A stretch of 64,000 nt of DNA from Aquabacterium humicola (lineage in GTDB: Bacteria; Pseudomonadota; Gammaproteobacteria; Burkholderiales; Burkholderiaceae_C): the NCBI RefSeq assembly GCF_030167915.1, contig NZ_JARGNB010000002.1, forward strand, positions 124,001-188,000, given 5' to 3'. Each line of letters starts with the position of its first letter. The first letter of the stretch is position 1. A model generated the notes under the pieces. The model saw nothing but the letters and a program-made list of their open reading frames with translations, was not told the origin of the DNA and did no database searches. Shown here one piece after another: positions 49,003 through 57,959 of this stretch. The translations under genes and the position numbers were made by a program.

Positions 49003-49045
49003 GCCGCAGGGCCGCCCCAAGGCGGCTCGCGACCCCCTTGGGGGG
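49003..49045. repeat. Intergenic direct repeat, copy 2
   Basis: Second copy of the 43-base element, ending one base before the hybrid kinase stop codon (49046-49048). The 75-base offset includes GAGCGAAGCGACGTGGGGGC followed by CTCATGA. Confidence 0.8.
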
Positions 49046-51259
49046 CTACGCCTCGACGATGCCCTCGGCTTCGCACAGCCGCCGCGTTGCCAGCACCAGT
49101 TCCTCGAAGCGCTGAACGGCCAGCGCCAGCTGCGGCGCACCCAGCGTGCCGGCATCGCGGTTGAGCACCGCCGCGGCATCGGCCAGCGCCGGCAGCCCGA
49201 GGTTCAGCGCCGCGCCCTTGACCGCATGGGCGGCCTCGCGCAGGCGGTCGGTGTCGGCATCGCGCATCGCGTCGCGCATGCGGTGCGCGGCGGCGTCGGC
49301 CTGGGCGAAGAAGTCGCCATAGAGGGCCGGCGAGCGGGCCGCGCCCATCAGCTCGGTGACCGCGGCGAGGGCCGCGTGGTCGATCAGGCCGGGGGCCGTG
49401 GCCGCGGCTTCGGCGGCGGGCGGGTGCGCCGGCTGCGGGGGCGCGCCGGCATGGCGCGCGAACAGGGCCGACAAGGCCTCCAGGCTCACCGGTTTGGTCA
49501 TCACCTCGTCGATGCCGGCGCGCAGGCAGCGCTCGCGGGTGTCGGCGAAGACGTCGGCCGTCAACGCGATGATCGGTATGCGCGACGCCGGCGCCGGCAG
49601 TGCGCGGATCGCCTCGGTGGCGGTGACGCCGTCCATCACCGGCATGTGCACGTCCATCAGCACCAGGTCGAAGGGCTGCTCGCGCATCGCCTGCACCGCC
49701 TCCAGCCCGTTGCCGACCTGGTGGCCGTGGTGGCCGAGGCGCTCGAGCAGCGCGCCCAGGTAGAGGCGGTTGACCGGATGGTCCTCGGCTACCAGCACGC
49801 GCAGCCCGCCTGCGTGCGCCGCGTCGGCCGGCGCCGGCGCCGGCTGCACCGCGGCGGCCGGCACCAGCGGACAGTGGAACGAGAACACGCTGCCGGCGCC
49901 CGGCATGCTGCGCACGAGCAACTCGCCGTCCATCAGCTGCGCCAGGTTGCGCGAGATCGCCAGGCCCAAACCGGTGCCGCCCTGGCGCCGCACCAGCGGA
50001 TCGTCGGCACGGGTGAAGCGCTGGAACAGGCGGTCGACCGTCGTCGGGTCCATGCCGATGCCGCTGTCGGTGACGTCGAATTCGAGCTGCCGCTGGCCGT
50101 CCTCGGTGCTGCGCGCGCGGCAGCCGAGCACGATGCTGCCGCGCTCGGAGAACTTGATCGCGTTGTTCAGCAGGTTGTAGAGAACCTGGCGCGTGCGCGT
50201 GGGGTCGAGCCGCACGTGGGTGGGCAGGCGCTCGTCCATGCGCAGCTCCAGCGCCAGGCCCTTGGCGGTGGCCTGCGGCAGCATCAGCGCCTGCACTTCC
50301 TGCAGCAGCGCCGGCAGGTCGACGACCTGCGGCGCGAGCGCCAGCGTGCCCGACTCGAGTTTCGCCAGGTCCAGGATGTCGTCGAGCAGTCGCAGCAGGT
50401 GCGCGGCGGATTCGTCGGCGGTCTGCAGCCACGCGGCCGACTGCGCGGGGTCGGCCTGCGGCTGCCTCAGCAGCGCCAGCATGCCCAGCAGCCCGTGCAG
50501 CGGCGTGCGCAGCTCGTGGCTCATGTCGGCGAGGAACTCGCTCTTGGCGTGGCTCGCCGCCTCGGCCTCGATGCGGGCGTCGCGCAGCTCGTCGGCCAGC
50601 GCCTCGAGGTGGCGGCGGCGCTGCTCGAGCTTGCGCATCTGGCGCAGCGCGATGATCGCGAACACCAGCACCATCGCCGACAGGAAGCCGGTCAGCGCCA
50701 GCCCGATCTGGTTGTGCTGGCGCACCTTGTCCTGGCGCTCGCTGACCTGCGCGGCGACCTGGTGCGAGGCGTCGAGCAGCAACTGGTGGATCGGATCGGA
50801 CAGTGCGATCAATTCGTCGAGCAGCGCCCGCGCCGCCTGCGGGCTCAAGGGACCGCGCGGCTGGGCGCTGAGGTAGAGATCGGCGCGCGCGGTGAAGCGG
50901 TCGATCTGGCGCAGGGCCTGCTCGTACCCGGTCACCTGCCGCAGCAGCCGGTTCGCGCGCTCGGTGCGCAGCAGCGTGACGCGGCTGACGAAGATGTCGT
51001 AGCGCAGCTGCAGCTGCGCCGGCGTGCCGACGGTCGGTTCGACATCCTGGCGCCACTGCTCGCGCAGCCGCAGGTATTCGGTTTCCAGCTGGTACAGGCT
51101 CAGCACCAGGTAGTCGTCCTGGTACTGCACGGTGGTGCTCAGCAGCGCGTACTGCCGCACCTGCACGAAGGCGGCCGCCAGCAGCGTCGCCAGCAACAGC
51201 AGGCCGGTGACGCCGAACCACGGCGTCAGACGCTGCGGTGGCGGCGCCGGCGCCTCCAT
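49046..51259 (-). CDS. Hybrid sensor kinase with receiver and Hpt domains
   Basis: A 737-residue membrane kinase. A first helix (about 15-33), a periplasmic helical sensor (about 40-185) and a second helix (about 187-206) are followed by a HisKA/HATPase core (His248 in ADMSHELRTP, LLNNAIKFSERG, RRQGGTGLGLAISRNL). A receiver domain has its Asp at 536 (LVLMDVHMPVMDG) and Lys at 589, and a C-terminal Hpt domain carries His678 in AAHAVKGAALNLG. The phosphorelay should then pass to a separate regulator. The gene is coupled to the small periplasmic protein upstream with a two-base gap. Confidence 0.9.
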   Translation of the reverse strand: MEAPAPPPQRLTPWFGVTGLLLLATLLAAAFVQVRQYALLSTTVQYQDDYLVLSLYQLETEYLRLREQWRQDVEPTVGTPAQLQLRYDIFVSRVTLLRTERANRLLRQVTGYEQALRQIDRFTARADLYLSAQPRGPLSPQAARALLDELIALSDPIHQLLLDASHQVAAQVSERQDKVRQHNQIGLALTGFLSAMVLVFAIIALRQMRKLEQRRRHLEALADELRDARIEAEAASHAKSEFLADMSHELRTPLHGLLGMLALLRQPQADPAQSAAWLQTADESAAHLLRLLDDILDLAKLESGTLALAPQVVDLPALLQEVQALMLPQATAKGLALELRMDERLPTHVRLDPTRTRQVLYNLLNNAIKFSERGSIVLGCRARSTEDGQRQLEFDVTDSGIGMDPTTVDRLFQRFTRADDPLVRRQGGTGLGLAISRNLAQLMDGELLVRSMPGAGSVFSFHCPLVPAAAVQPAPAPADAAHAGGLRVLVAEDHPVNRLYLGALLERLGHHGHQVGNGLEAVQAMREQPFDLVLMDVHMPVMDGVTATEAIRALPAPASRIPIIALTADVFADTRERCLRAGIDEVMTKPVSLEALSALFARHAGAPPQPAHPPAAEAAATAPGLIDHAALAAVTELMGAARSPALYGDFFAQADAAAHRMRDAMRDADTDRLREAAHAVKGAALNLGLPALADAAAVLNRDAGTLGAPQLALAVQRFEELVLATRRLCEAEGIVEA

Positions 51260-51261
51260 GC

Positions 51262-51777
51262 TCAGGTCACCTCGATGCTGCGCAGCTGCCAGGCGCAGCG
51301 CGTGTAGTACAGCGCCTTGCGCAGGGTGGCGTTGCTGTCGAACGGATAGATGATGAACAGCGGCCCCTTGTCCCGCACCGACATCGGCTTGTCGTCGAGC
51401 AGGCGCGCGAGCAGCACGTCGAAGCGCTGAACGTCGTCGAACGGGATGTCGACGCGGTAGTCGTTCAGCGCCGTCGCGCGCAGCGCCTGGCCCTGCGCGG
51501 ACGCCGCGGACAGCACGTCGCGCAGCAGCGGGCCGGTGAACTTGCGCGGCTGGCTGTACCAGGGCGTGCGCGTGGTGTAGCTCTGTTGCGGCAGCTTCTC
51601 CAGCATCGCCATGTCGAACTCGGCCTGCGGCTCGCCATTGGTCTGCCGGTTGGGCAGGCGAACGCGCCCGTTGACGGTGAGCACGACCGGGCCCTCGGGG
51701 TTGTCGAGTGCCCGGACCGCCAGGCTGGCACCGAGCCAGGGCAAGGCGGCGAAGCTCAGCAGGGAACGGCGCTGCAT
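51262..51777 (-). CDS. Periplasmic molybdopterin-binding-fold protein lacking the Moco cysteine
   Basis: A 171-residue exported protein. MQRRSLLSFAALPWLGASLAVRA looks like a Tat-type signal. The rest matches the oxidoreductase molybdopterin-binding domain (SUOX fold), for example VVLTVNGRVRLPN and LLRDVLSAASAQGQALRATALNDYRVDIP. The sulfite-oxidase-type cysteine is not where expected (TTRTPWYSQ), and the only Cys is near the C-terminus, so a catalytic cofactor role is doubtful. It is two bases upstream of the hybrid kinase; similar pairs occur in Burkholderiales, suggesting a sensory partner. Confidence 0.75.
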   Translation of the reverse strand: MQRRSLLSFAALPWLGASLAVRALDNPEGPVVLTVNGRVRLPNRQTNGEPQAEFDMAMLEKLPQQSYTTRTPWYSQPRKFTGPLLRDVLSAASAQGQALRATALNDYRVDIPFDDVQRFDVLLARLLDDKPMSVRDKGPLFIIYPFDSNATLRKALYYTRCAWQLRSIEVT

Positions 51778-51963
51778 CGGAGGCGGGAAGGCGGCTGGCA
51801 ATCGTGGGGGGAGCGATATTAACCGCCGGTCTGCCAAGGGTTGACCCGGATGACAACTGCGCACGCTTGGCTGGTGCATCAGCACTTGGAGGGGGTGACG
51901 CGAGCACTTGCTGCGTTAAGCTGCCGGATTGATGATTTCCATCCTTTCCACCGCCGTCGCCTG

Positions 51964-53934
51964 ATGTCTTCCACCTTGGGACCGACCACTCAAGGCGGCC
52001 AGGCCAACGCACTGCCCAAGGGCACGCGGCTGGGCGAATTCGAGATCCGCCGCGTCATCGGCGCCGGCGGCTTCGGCATCGTCTACATGGCCTTCGACCA
52101 CGGCCTCGAGCGCGAGGTGGCGATCAAGGAGTACATGCCGTCGTCGCTGGCGTCGCGCACCGAATCGCTGCATGTCTCGCTGACCTCGCCGTCGAACGAG
52201 GAAACCTTCAAGCTCGGCCTGCGGTCCTTCGTCAACGAGGCCAAGCTGCTGGCCCGCTTCGACCACCGCTCGCTGATCAAGGTGCACCGCTTCTGGGAAG
52301 AGCGCGGCACCGCCTACATGGTGATGCCGCTGCTGCGCGGCCGCACGCTGCGCGAGGCCCGCCGGCTGATGGAGCAGCCGCCCACCGAGGCCTGGCTGCG
52401 CGGGGTGCTCGACCCGGTGCTCGGCGCGCTGGAGGTGCTGCACCGCGAGGACGTGTTCCACCGCGACATCGCGCCCGACAACATCCTGATCGGCGACGAC
52501 GGCGTGCCGATGCTGCTGGACTTCGGCGCCGCGCGCCACGTGATCCACGGCCGCAGCCAGACGCTGACCGCGATCCTCAAGCCCAGCTACGCGCCGATCG
52601 AGCAGTACGGCGAGGCGAACAACCTGCGCCAGGGCGCGTGGACCGATCTCTACGCGCTGGGCGCGACCCTGCACTACCTGATCACCGAGTCGCCGCCCGC
52701 CCCGGCCACCGTGCGCACGATCAGCGACGACGTGCCGCCGCTGGCCAGCCTGCCGCGGCCAGGCATCTCCGAAGGCTTCCTGCACGTCGTCGACTGGATG
52801 CTGGCGCCGCGGCCGCAGGACCGGCCGCAATCGGTGGCCGAACTGCGCGAGGTGCTGGCCGGCCGCCGCGGCGTGCCGGTGCGTTCGCTGCCGCCGCCGT
52901 CGGCCACCGCCTGGCAGCGCACCGAGCTCTACCACCCGCCCGCCGCGCCGGTGCCGACCACCTCGATCGTGCACCAGGAACCGCTGCCGATGCCGGTGCC
53001 GGTCGCGCCGACCGGCACCGTGTCGCGGCGCGTCGATCCCGAGCTCAACCGCGACGACGAGACGACACGCGCCGCGCCGCGCCGCGACACGGTGCCGCCG
53101 ACCGCCACGCGCGCCGCGCCGCGGCCGGCGCAGCCGGCCCTGGACCGGCTGGACTTCGTGCCGTCGCGGCCGATGCCCATGCACAGCGCGCCCGCACCGG
53201 CGCCACGCGCGGCGTCCAGCGCCTCGGCCGCGAAGCCGAGTCGCCTGCCCTGGATCGCCGGCGGTGGGGCCGTCGCGGCCGCTGCCGCCGCGCTGGTGTG
53301 GATGCTGACCCGGCCCGACGCCCCGCCCGTCGTGGTGCCGCCGCAGGCCGCATCCGCGCCGGCCCCGGCCGCCATGGCCTCGGTGCCCGCGCCGGCGGCC
53401 GAGCCGGCATCCGCCCCCGCGCCGGTGGCGGTGACGCCCGAACCCGCGCCGGCCCCCGCGCCGACGCCCGCGCCCGTGGCGACCACGCCCGCGCCCGCTC
53501 CCTCCGCGCAACAGCGTCCGGCGGCGCCGGTCGCCGCCACGCCCGCCCCCGCACCGCGGCCCACGTTACCGGCGCCCACGGCCCAGGTCCCGGCCCCGAG
53601 CCCGCAGATGTCGGTGGCCAGCGCCGCATTGCGGCCGCTGCCGCAACGCCCGACGACCACCACCGATACCGGCCCCGGCCCGGGCAGCGGCCGCGCGACG
53701 CTGCCGACCCGTCCGGAGCCGGCGTCACCGCCACCGCCGGCCCGTGAGACGCCCGCGCCCGCGCCGGTGGCCGCCGCGCGCGATCCGCGCGAGAACTGCG
53801 GCAGCCGCATGCTGATCGCGCTGCACCTGTGCCTGGTGCGCGAATGCGCCAAGCCCGCCTACGCCGAGCACCCCGAGTGCGTGCAAGTGCGGGCGATCGA
53901 GGAACGCACGCGGCAGCGCATGAACCCGCAGTGA
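51964..53934 (+). CDS. Membrane-anchored Ser/Thr protein kinase
   Basis: A 656-residue Hanks-type kinase. The cytoplasmic kinase domain spans about 24-300 with the glycine loop IGAGGFGIVYMA, Lys55, catalytic HRDIAPDN (Asp168) and the DFG motif at 186-188. A Pro/Arg-rich juxtamembrane region follows, then one transmembrane helix (about 429-448) and a Pro/Ala-rich extracytoplasmic linker (about 451-605). The C-terminus is a small Cys-containing module (Cys612, 623, 628, 639). The activation loop has serines and threonines that could be autophosphorylated. A phosphatase or FHA partner is not nearby. Confidence 0.87.
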   Translation: MSSTLGPTTQGGQANALPKGTRLGEFEIRRVIGAGGFGIVYMAFDHGLEREVAIKEYMPSSLASRTESLHVSLTSPSNEETFKLGLRSFVNEAKLLARFDHRSLIKVHRFWEERGTAYMVMPLLRGRTLREARRLMEQPPTEAWLRGVLDPVLGALEVLHREDVFHRDIAPDNILIGDDGVPMLLDFGAARHVIHGRSQTLTAILKPSYAPIEQYGEANNLRQGAWTDLYALGATLHYLITESPPAPATVRTISDDVPPLASLPRPGISEGFLHVVDWMLAPRPQDRPQSVAELREVLAGRRGVPVRSLPPPSATAWQRTELYHPPAAPVPTTSIVHQEPLPMPVPVAPTGTVSRRVDPELNRDDETTRAAPRRDTVPPTATRAAPRPAQPALDRLDFVPSRPMPMHSAPAPAPRAASSASAAKPSRLPWIAGGGAVAAAAAALVWMLTRPDAPPVVVPPQAASAPAPAAMASVPAPAAEPASAPAPVAVTPEPAPAPAPTPAPVATTPAPAPSAQQRPAAPVAATPAPAPRPTLPAPTAQVPAPSPQMSVASAALRPLPQRPTTTTDTGPGPGSGRATLPTRPEPASPPPPARETPAPAPVAAARDPRENCGSRMLIALHLCLVRECAKPAYAEHPECVQVRAIEERTRQRMNPQ

Positions 53935-54068
53935 CGCGCAGGCGACACGGTCCCCGGATCTAGGCGGCGAAGGCCGCGTCACCAGGGTGACAAGTCGCGG
54001 GTTCGCCGGGATGCGGCGCGCTGGCGGCTGGGCTACACCAGCGGCAGTCCCCTTCCACTGCCGCCACC

Positions 54069-55775
54069 ATGAGCCTGCCCGCCGTCCGCCCGCACCATGC
54101 GATCTGGCCCCAGCGCCTGCCGCGCGAACTGGTCCTGCCCGAGACCAGCCTGTGGTTCAACCTCGAGGTCGCCGCGACCCGCTTCCCGCAGCGGGCCGCG
54201 TACCGCTTCCTCGGCCGCCCGCTGCGCTATGCGGACATGAAGCGCCAGGCCGAGGCGCTGGCCGGCTGGCTGCAGGCACAAGGCGTCGCCAAGGGCGACC
54301 GGGTGATCGTCTTCATGCAGAACTGCCCGCAGTTTCCGATCGCGGTGCACGGCATCCTGCGCGCCGACGCTGTCGTCGTGCCGGTGAACCCGATGAACAA
54401 GGCCGACGAGTTCGGCCACTACATCACCGATTCGGGTGCGAAGGTGGTGATCTGCAGCGCCGACCTCGCCGGCATCGTCGCCGAGGCCGACAGCCGCCTG
54501 CCCGAGTCGCAGCGCCTGCGCCACCTGGTCGCCACGCGCTACGCCGACGCGCTGCCCGCGGAGATCGAGCCCGAGGAGCGGCCGAGCGAGGCGGTGCTGC
54601 AATGGCTGCAGGCCGACCCGCCGCTGCCCGCCGGCACGCAGCGCTGGCCCGAGGTGCTGGCCGCCGGCCACGTGCCCGGCCCGCACACCGCGCAGCCGGA
54701 CGACCTGGCGCTGCTGCCCTACACCTCGGGCACCACCGGCCTGCCCAAGGGCTGCATGCACACCCACCGCACGCTGATGCACAACGTCTTCGGCGCCAGC
54801 CAGTGGGGCTGCAGCGGGCCGGAGACGATCAGCCTGGGCGTGGTGCCGATGTTCCACATCACCGGCTTCGTCTACGGCGTGCTCAGCTCGCCGGCCGGCG
54901 GCGCGACCACCATCATCCTGCCGCGCTGGGAACGCGAGCTCGCCGGGCGGCTGCTGTCGCGCCACCGGGTGACGCACTGGACCTGCGTGCCGACGATGAT
55001 CATCGACCTGATGGCGAGCCCGAACTTCGCGAGCTTCGACCTGTCGAGCCTGCGCTACCTGTCCGGCGGCGGCGCGGCGATGCCGTTCGCGGTGGCCGAG
55101 CGGCTGCAGAAGGAGTTCGGCATCACCTTCGCCGAGGGCTACGGCCTGACCGAGACCGCCGCGCCCACGCATGCCAACCCGCCCGAGCGCGCGAAGCTGC
55201 AGTGCCTGGGCATCCCGATCTTCGGCACCGACTCGCGGGTGATCGATCCCGAGACGCTGGCCGAGCTGCCGCCCGGCGAGGTCGGCGAGGTCGGCGAGAT
55301 CGTCACCCACGGCCCGATGGTCTTCAAGGGCTACTGGGGCCACCCGGAGGCGACGAAGGCCGCGTTCATCGAGATCGACGGCAAGCCCTTCTTCCGCACC
55401 GGCGACCTCGGCCGCATGGACGAGGAAGGCTACTTCTTCATGACCGATCGCTTGAAGCGCATGATCAACGCCAGCGGCTTCAAGGTCTGGCCGAGCGAAG
55501 TGGAGCTGCTGCTGTTCAAGTGCCCCGGCGTGCAGGAAGCCTGCGTGATCTCGGCGCGCGACGCCTACCGCGGCGAGACCGTCAAGGCGGTGATCGTGCT
55601 GAAGCCCGAGGCGCGCGGCAAGACGACCGAGCAGGACATCATCGACTGGGCGCGCGAGCACATGGCCGCCTACAAGGCGCCGCGCATCGTCGAGTTCGTC
55701 GACGTGCTGCCGAAGTCGGGCTCGGGCAAGGTGATGTGGCGGCTGCTGCAGGAGAAGGAAGCGGCCGCCGCCTAG
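54069..55775 (+). CDS. AMP-forming acyl-CoA ligase (FadD-like)
   Basis: A 568-residue ANL-superfamily enzyme that makes acyl-CoA from a fatty acid through an acyl-adenylate. The ATP motif YTSGTTGLPKG is at 218-228, then FAEGYGLTETAAPTH, the hinge Asp in RTGDLGRMDEEGYFF, DRLKRMINASGFKVWPSEVE and the C-terminal Lys in PKSGSGKVMW. It is closest to long-chain-acid ligases, but chain preference is not certain. It has no obvious neighbouring beta-oxidation gene; the VOC gene converges with it. Confidence 0.92.
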   Translation: MSLPAVRPHHAIWPQRLPRELVLPETSLWFNLEVAATRFPQRAAYRFLGRPLRYADMKRQAEALAGWLQAQGVAKGDRVIVFMQNCPQFPIAVHGILRADAVVVPVNPMNKADEFGHYITDSGAKVVICSADLAGIVAEADSRLPESQRLRHLVATRYADALPAEIEPEERPSEAVLQWLQADPPLPAGTQRWPEVLAAGHVPGPHTAQPDDLALLPYTSGTTGLPKGCMHTHRTLMHNVFGASQWGCSGPETISLGVVPMFHITGFVYGVLSSPAGGATTIILPRWERELAGRLLSRHRVTHWTCVPTMIIDLMASPNFASFDLSSLRYLSGGGAAMPFAVAERLQKEFGITFAEGYGLTETAAPTHANPPERAKLQCLGIPIFGTDSRVIDPETLAELPPGEVGEVGEIVTHGPMVFKGYWGHPEATKAAFIEIDGKPFFRTGDLGRMDEEGYFFMTDRLKRMINASGFKVWPSEVELLLFKCPGVQEACVISARDAYRGETVKAVIVLKPEARGKTTEQDIIDWAREHMAAYKAPRIVEFVDVLPKSGSGKVMWRLLQEKEAAAA

Positions 55776-55826
55776 GCGACGAAACGAGCGGCCATCGAGC
55801 GGCCATCGGAGCGGCCGTTCGCCGCG

Positions 55827-56285
55827 TCAAGCCCGCTTCATCAGCTCGTCGTAGCGCCGCTGCATCTCTTCGGTCGACAGGTCCTCGAGGTGGTGGCCGA
55901 TCAGCCACTGGTGGCCGAAGGGGTCGCGCAGGCGGCAGCTGCGCTCGCCGTAGAACTGGTCGGCCGGTTCCATCTCCATCGTCGCGCCCGCGGCCACCGC
56001 GCGTGCGGCGCAGGCATCGCAGTCGTCGACGTGCAGGTGGATCGACGCGCCGATCGAGGTCTCGCCCTGCGGCGCGTGCAGGCCGTACTCCGGGTATTCC
56101 TCGCTGAGCATCAGCACCGTCGGGCCGAGCTGCAGCTCGGTGTGGCCGATGCGGCCGGACGGCTCGACGAGCCGCATCTTCTCGACCGCGCCGAATGCCT
56201 TGACGTAGAAGGCGATCGCATCGGCCGCACCCTTGACGCGCAGGTAGGGGAAGACCTCGTGGATCACCGGGGGATTGGAGCTCAT
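55827..56285 (-). CDS. VOC-superfamily protein (PhnB/glyoxalase-like)
   Basis: A 152-residue protein of the VOC fold, with repeated betaalphabetabetabeta pattern (PYLRVKGAADAIAFYVKAFGA, ...CRLRDPFGHQWLIGHHLED). It has HTELQLG and a conserved His/Glu set for a metal. AAGGAGG precedes the ATG at 56285, a strong ribosome site. It follows an AraC gene by 87 bases on the same strand. The function is unknown. Confidence 0.85.
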   Translation of the reverse strand: MSSNPPVIHEVFPYLRVKGAADAIAFYVKAFGAVEKMRLVEPSGRIGHTELQLGPTVLMLSEEYPEYGLHAPQGETSIGASIHLHVDDCDACAARAVAAGATMEMEPADQFYGERSCRLRDPFGHQWLIGHHLEDLSTEEMQRRYDELMKRA

Positions 56286-56372
56286 CGCGTGCCTCCTTGA
56301 ATCGGGATGCGTTCAGCTTACGTCGCACGCGCGGCGCGGTCTTGAACGTTTTTTCGCCGCGCGGCGCGCGCG

Positions 56373-57209
56373 TCAGCGGCAGGCGACGTGGCTCGGGAAG
56401 TGGGTGGCGCCGCGCCGGTAGTCGCCGGGCGTGAAGCCGGCGAAGCGGCGGAACTCGCGCGCCAGGTGCGCCTGGTCGGCATAACCCGCATCGGACGCGG
56501 CCTCGGCCCACGGCGTGCCGGGGTCCGCGGCGTGCAGCAGCCCGTTGAAGCGCAGCAGCGCGGCGTGCACCTTCGGCGCCAGGCCGACCGTCGCGCGGTA
56601 GCGGTCGATGAAGCGCGCCGGCGACAGGCCGATGTCGCGCTGCACGTCGCCGACGCGCGCGCCCGCGGCCAGCCGCCTCACCGCCCAGCCGAGCCAGCGC
56701 TCGAGGTCGGCCTCGGGCCTCAGGTGGGCGCGCAGCGCGGCTTCCAGCGCGTCGAGCCGCGCGGCCGGTGTCGCCAGCGTGCCGCCGCGAACCAGCCGGT
56801 CCTGCAGCGCGGCGGTGAACCCCGGCCACAGCGTGTCCAGCGCCATGCTGCGGCCTGTGAATTCGTCGGCCGGCGCGTCGACGAAGGCGGTCAAGCCGCC
56901 GGGCCTGAAGTGCGCGCCGACCACCGCCAGCGCGCCGCCGGTGTCGCGCAGGGTCGCGTGCTGCTGCGCACCCTGCAGCACGCCGCCGGCGAGCCAATGG
57001 CCACGCGCATCGTCGCGGCCGGCAAAGCGGCGCAGCGCGCCTTGCGTCAGCGGCACGACCAGGTCGGCGCAGCCGGTCGGCAGGTTCCACTCGCGCGCAT
57101 GCGGGGCGGCCGAGTGGCGCTCGCTGGTCCACAGGCGCTCGATGAACCGATCGAGCGGCGGTGCCGGGCGGCGGCTCGGCGCTGTGGGGGGCGGCGTGTC
57201 GACGGCCAT
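56373..57209 (-). CDS. AraC-family transcriptional regulator
   Basis: A 278-residue regulator. The N-terminal part (DRFIERLWTSERH, NLPTGCADLVVPL) is a DUF6597-like sensor, and the C-terminal ~90 residues have the double helix-turn-helix (LAAGARVGDVQRDIGLSPARFIDRYRATVGLAPK, DAGYADQAHLAREFRRFAGFTPGDYRR). It lies 13 bases downstream of the DUF924 gene and before a VOC gene, all in the same direction, so it may control this cluster. Confidence 0.88.
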   Translation of the reverse strand: MAVDTPPPTAPSRRPAPPLDRFIERLWTSERHSAAPHAREWNLPTGCADLVVPLTQGALRRFAGRDDARGHWLAGGVLQGAQQHATLRDTGGALAVVGAHFRPGGLTAFVDAPADEFTGRSMALDTLWPGFTAALQDRLVRGGTLATPAARLDALEAALRAHLRPEADLERWLGWAVRRLAAGARVGDVQRDIGLSPARFIDRYRATVGLAPKVHAALLRFNGLLHAADPGTPWAEAASDAGYADQAHLAREFRRFAGFTPGDYRRGATHFPSHVACR

Positions 57210-57222
57210 CGCTGGCGACCCG

Positions 57223-57819
57223 TCAGAAGCTCGATCCCGGCTGCTGCAGGAAGGCGACTTCTTCGGCCGTGCTCGCGCGGCCGAGCGCCGCGTTGCGGTG
57301 CGGGAAGCGGCCGAAGCGCTCGACGATGTCGTGGTGCGCCTGTGCCCAGCGCGACAGCCCGGCCAGCGCCGGCTCGTCGGCTTCGAGCTGCGCAAAGAGC
57401 CGCAGCGCCTCGCGCTGGCAATCGATGTCCTCGGCATGTTCGAAGGGCAGGTAGACGAACTGCCGCTGCACGCCGGCGAGCCCGCGGTCCGCGCCGCTGG
57501 CGACCATCGCCCGCGCCACCGCCAGTGCGCGCACATCGCCGGCAAAGGCGCGCGCGGTGCCGCGGAAGGCATTGCGCGTGAACTGGTCCAGCACGATCAC
57601 CTGCGCCAGCGCGCCTTCCGGTGTCGCCGCCCACGCGTCGAGGCCACCGGCGATCGCCGCGTCGATGGTCGTGCCGAAACGTTCGCGGATCTGCGCGTCG
57701 AAGGCCTCGTCCTTGCGGAACCAGACGGCGCGCGTCTGCAGGTGCTCCGGATCGCCGGGCGGGGCGAACCAGAAGTGAAGCACGGCACGGGCCGTATCGG
57801 GTGGCATGGCGGCGGTCAT
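57223..57819 (-). CDS. DUF924 family protein
   Basis: A 198-residue protein of unknown function. It starts MTAAMPPDTARAVLHFWFAPPG with the family motif VLDQFTRNAFRGTARAFAGD, and the central QRQFVYLPFEHAEDIDCQREAL is diagnostic. It is predicted helical and cytoplasmic, TPR-like fold. The start 57819 is likely; 57807 is an alternative. It is the first gene of a DUF924-AraC-VOC run. Confidence 0.85.
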   Translation of the reverse strand: MTAAMPPDTARAVLHFWFAPPGDPEHLQTRAVWFRKDEAFDAQIRERFGTTIDAAIAGGLDAWAATPEGALAQVIVLDQFTRNAFRGTARAFAGDVRALAVARAMVASGADRGLAGVQRQFVYLPFEHAEDIDCQREALRLFAQLEADEPALAGLSRWAQAHHDIVERFGRFPHRNAALGRASTAEEVAFLQQPGSSF

Positions 57820-57959
57820 GGGTTCGCGCGAAGCCGCGCACCGGTTCGCGCGGCGGGGGCTGGCTGGCTGCGCACGATAGCAGCGATGCGAAGGCCGGCG
57901 GCGCCGAACCCCGGCCGGCGGGAGGGGCGAGCCGGTGGCGCGGCGGCCGTCGATCGCGG

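Noticed and set aside
57820-57959. Gap between the DUF924 and GlxA-like genes
   Set aside because: GC-rich with some short repeats but no clear terminator or coding sequence.
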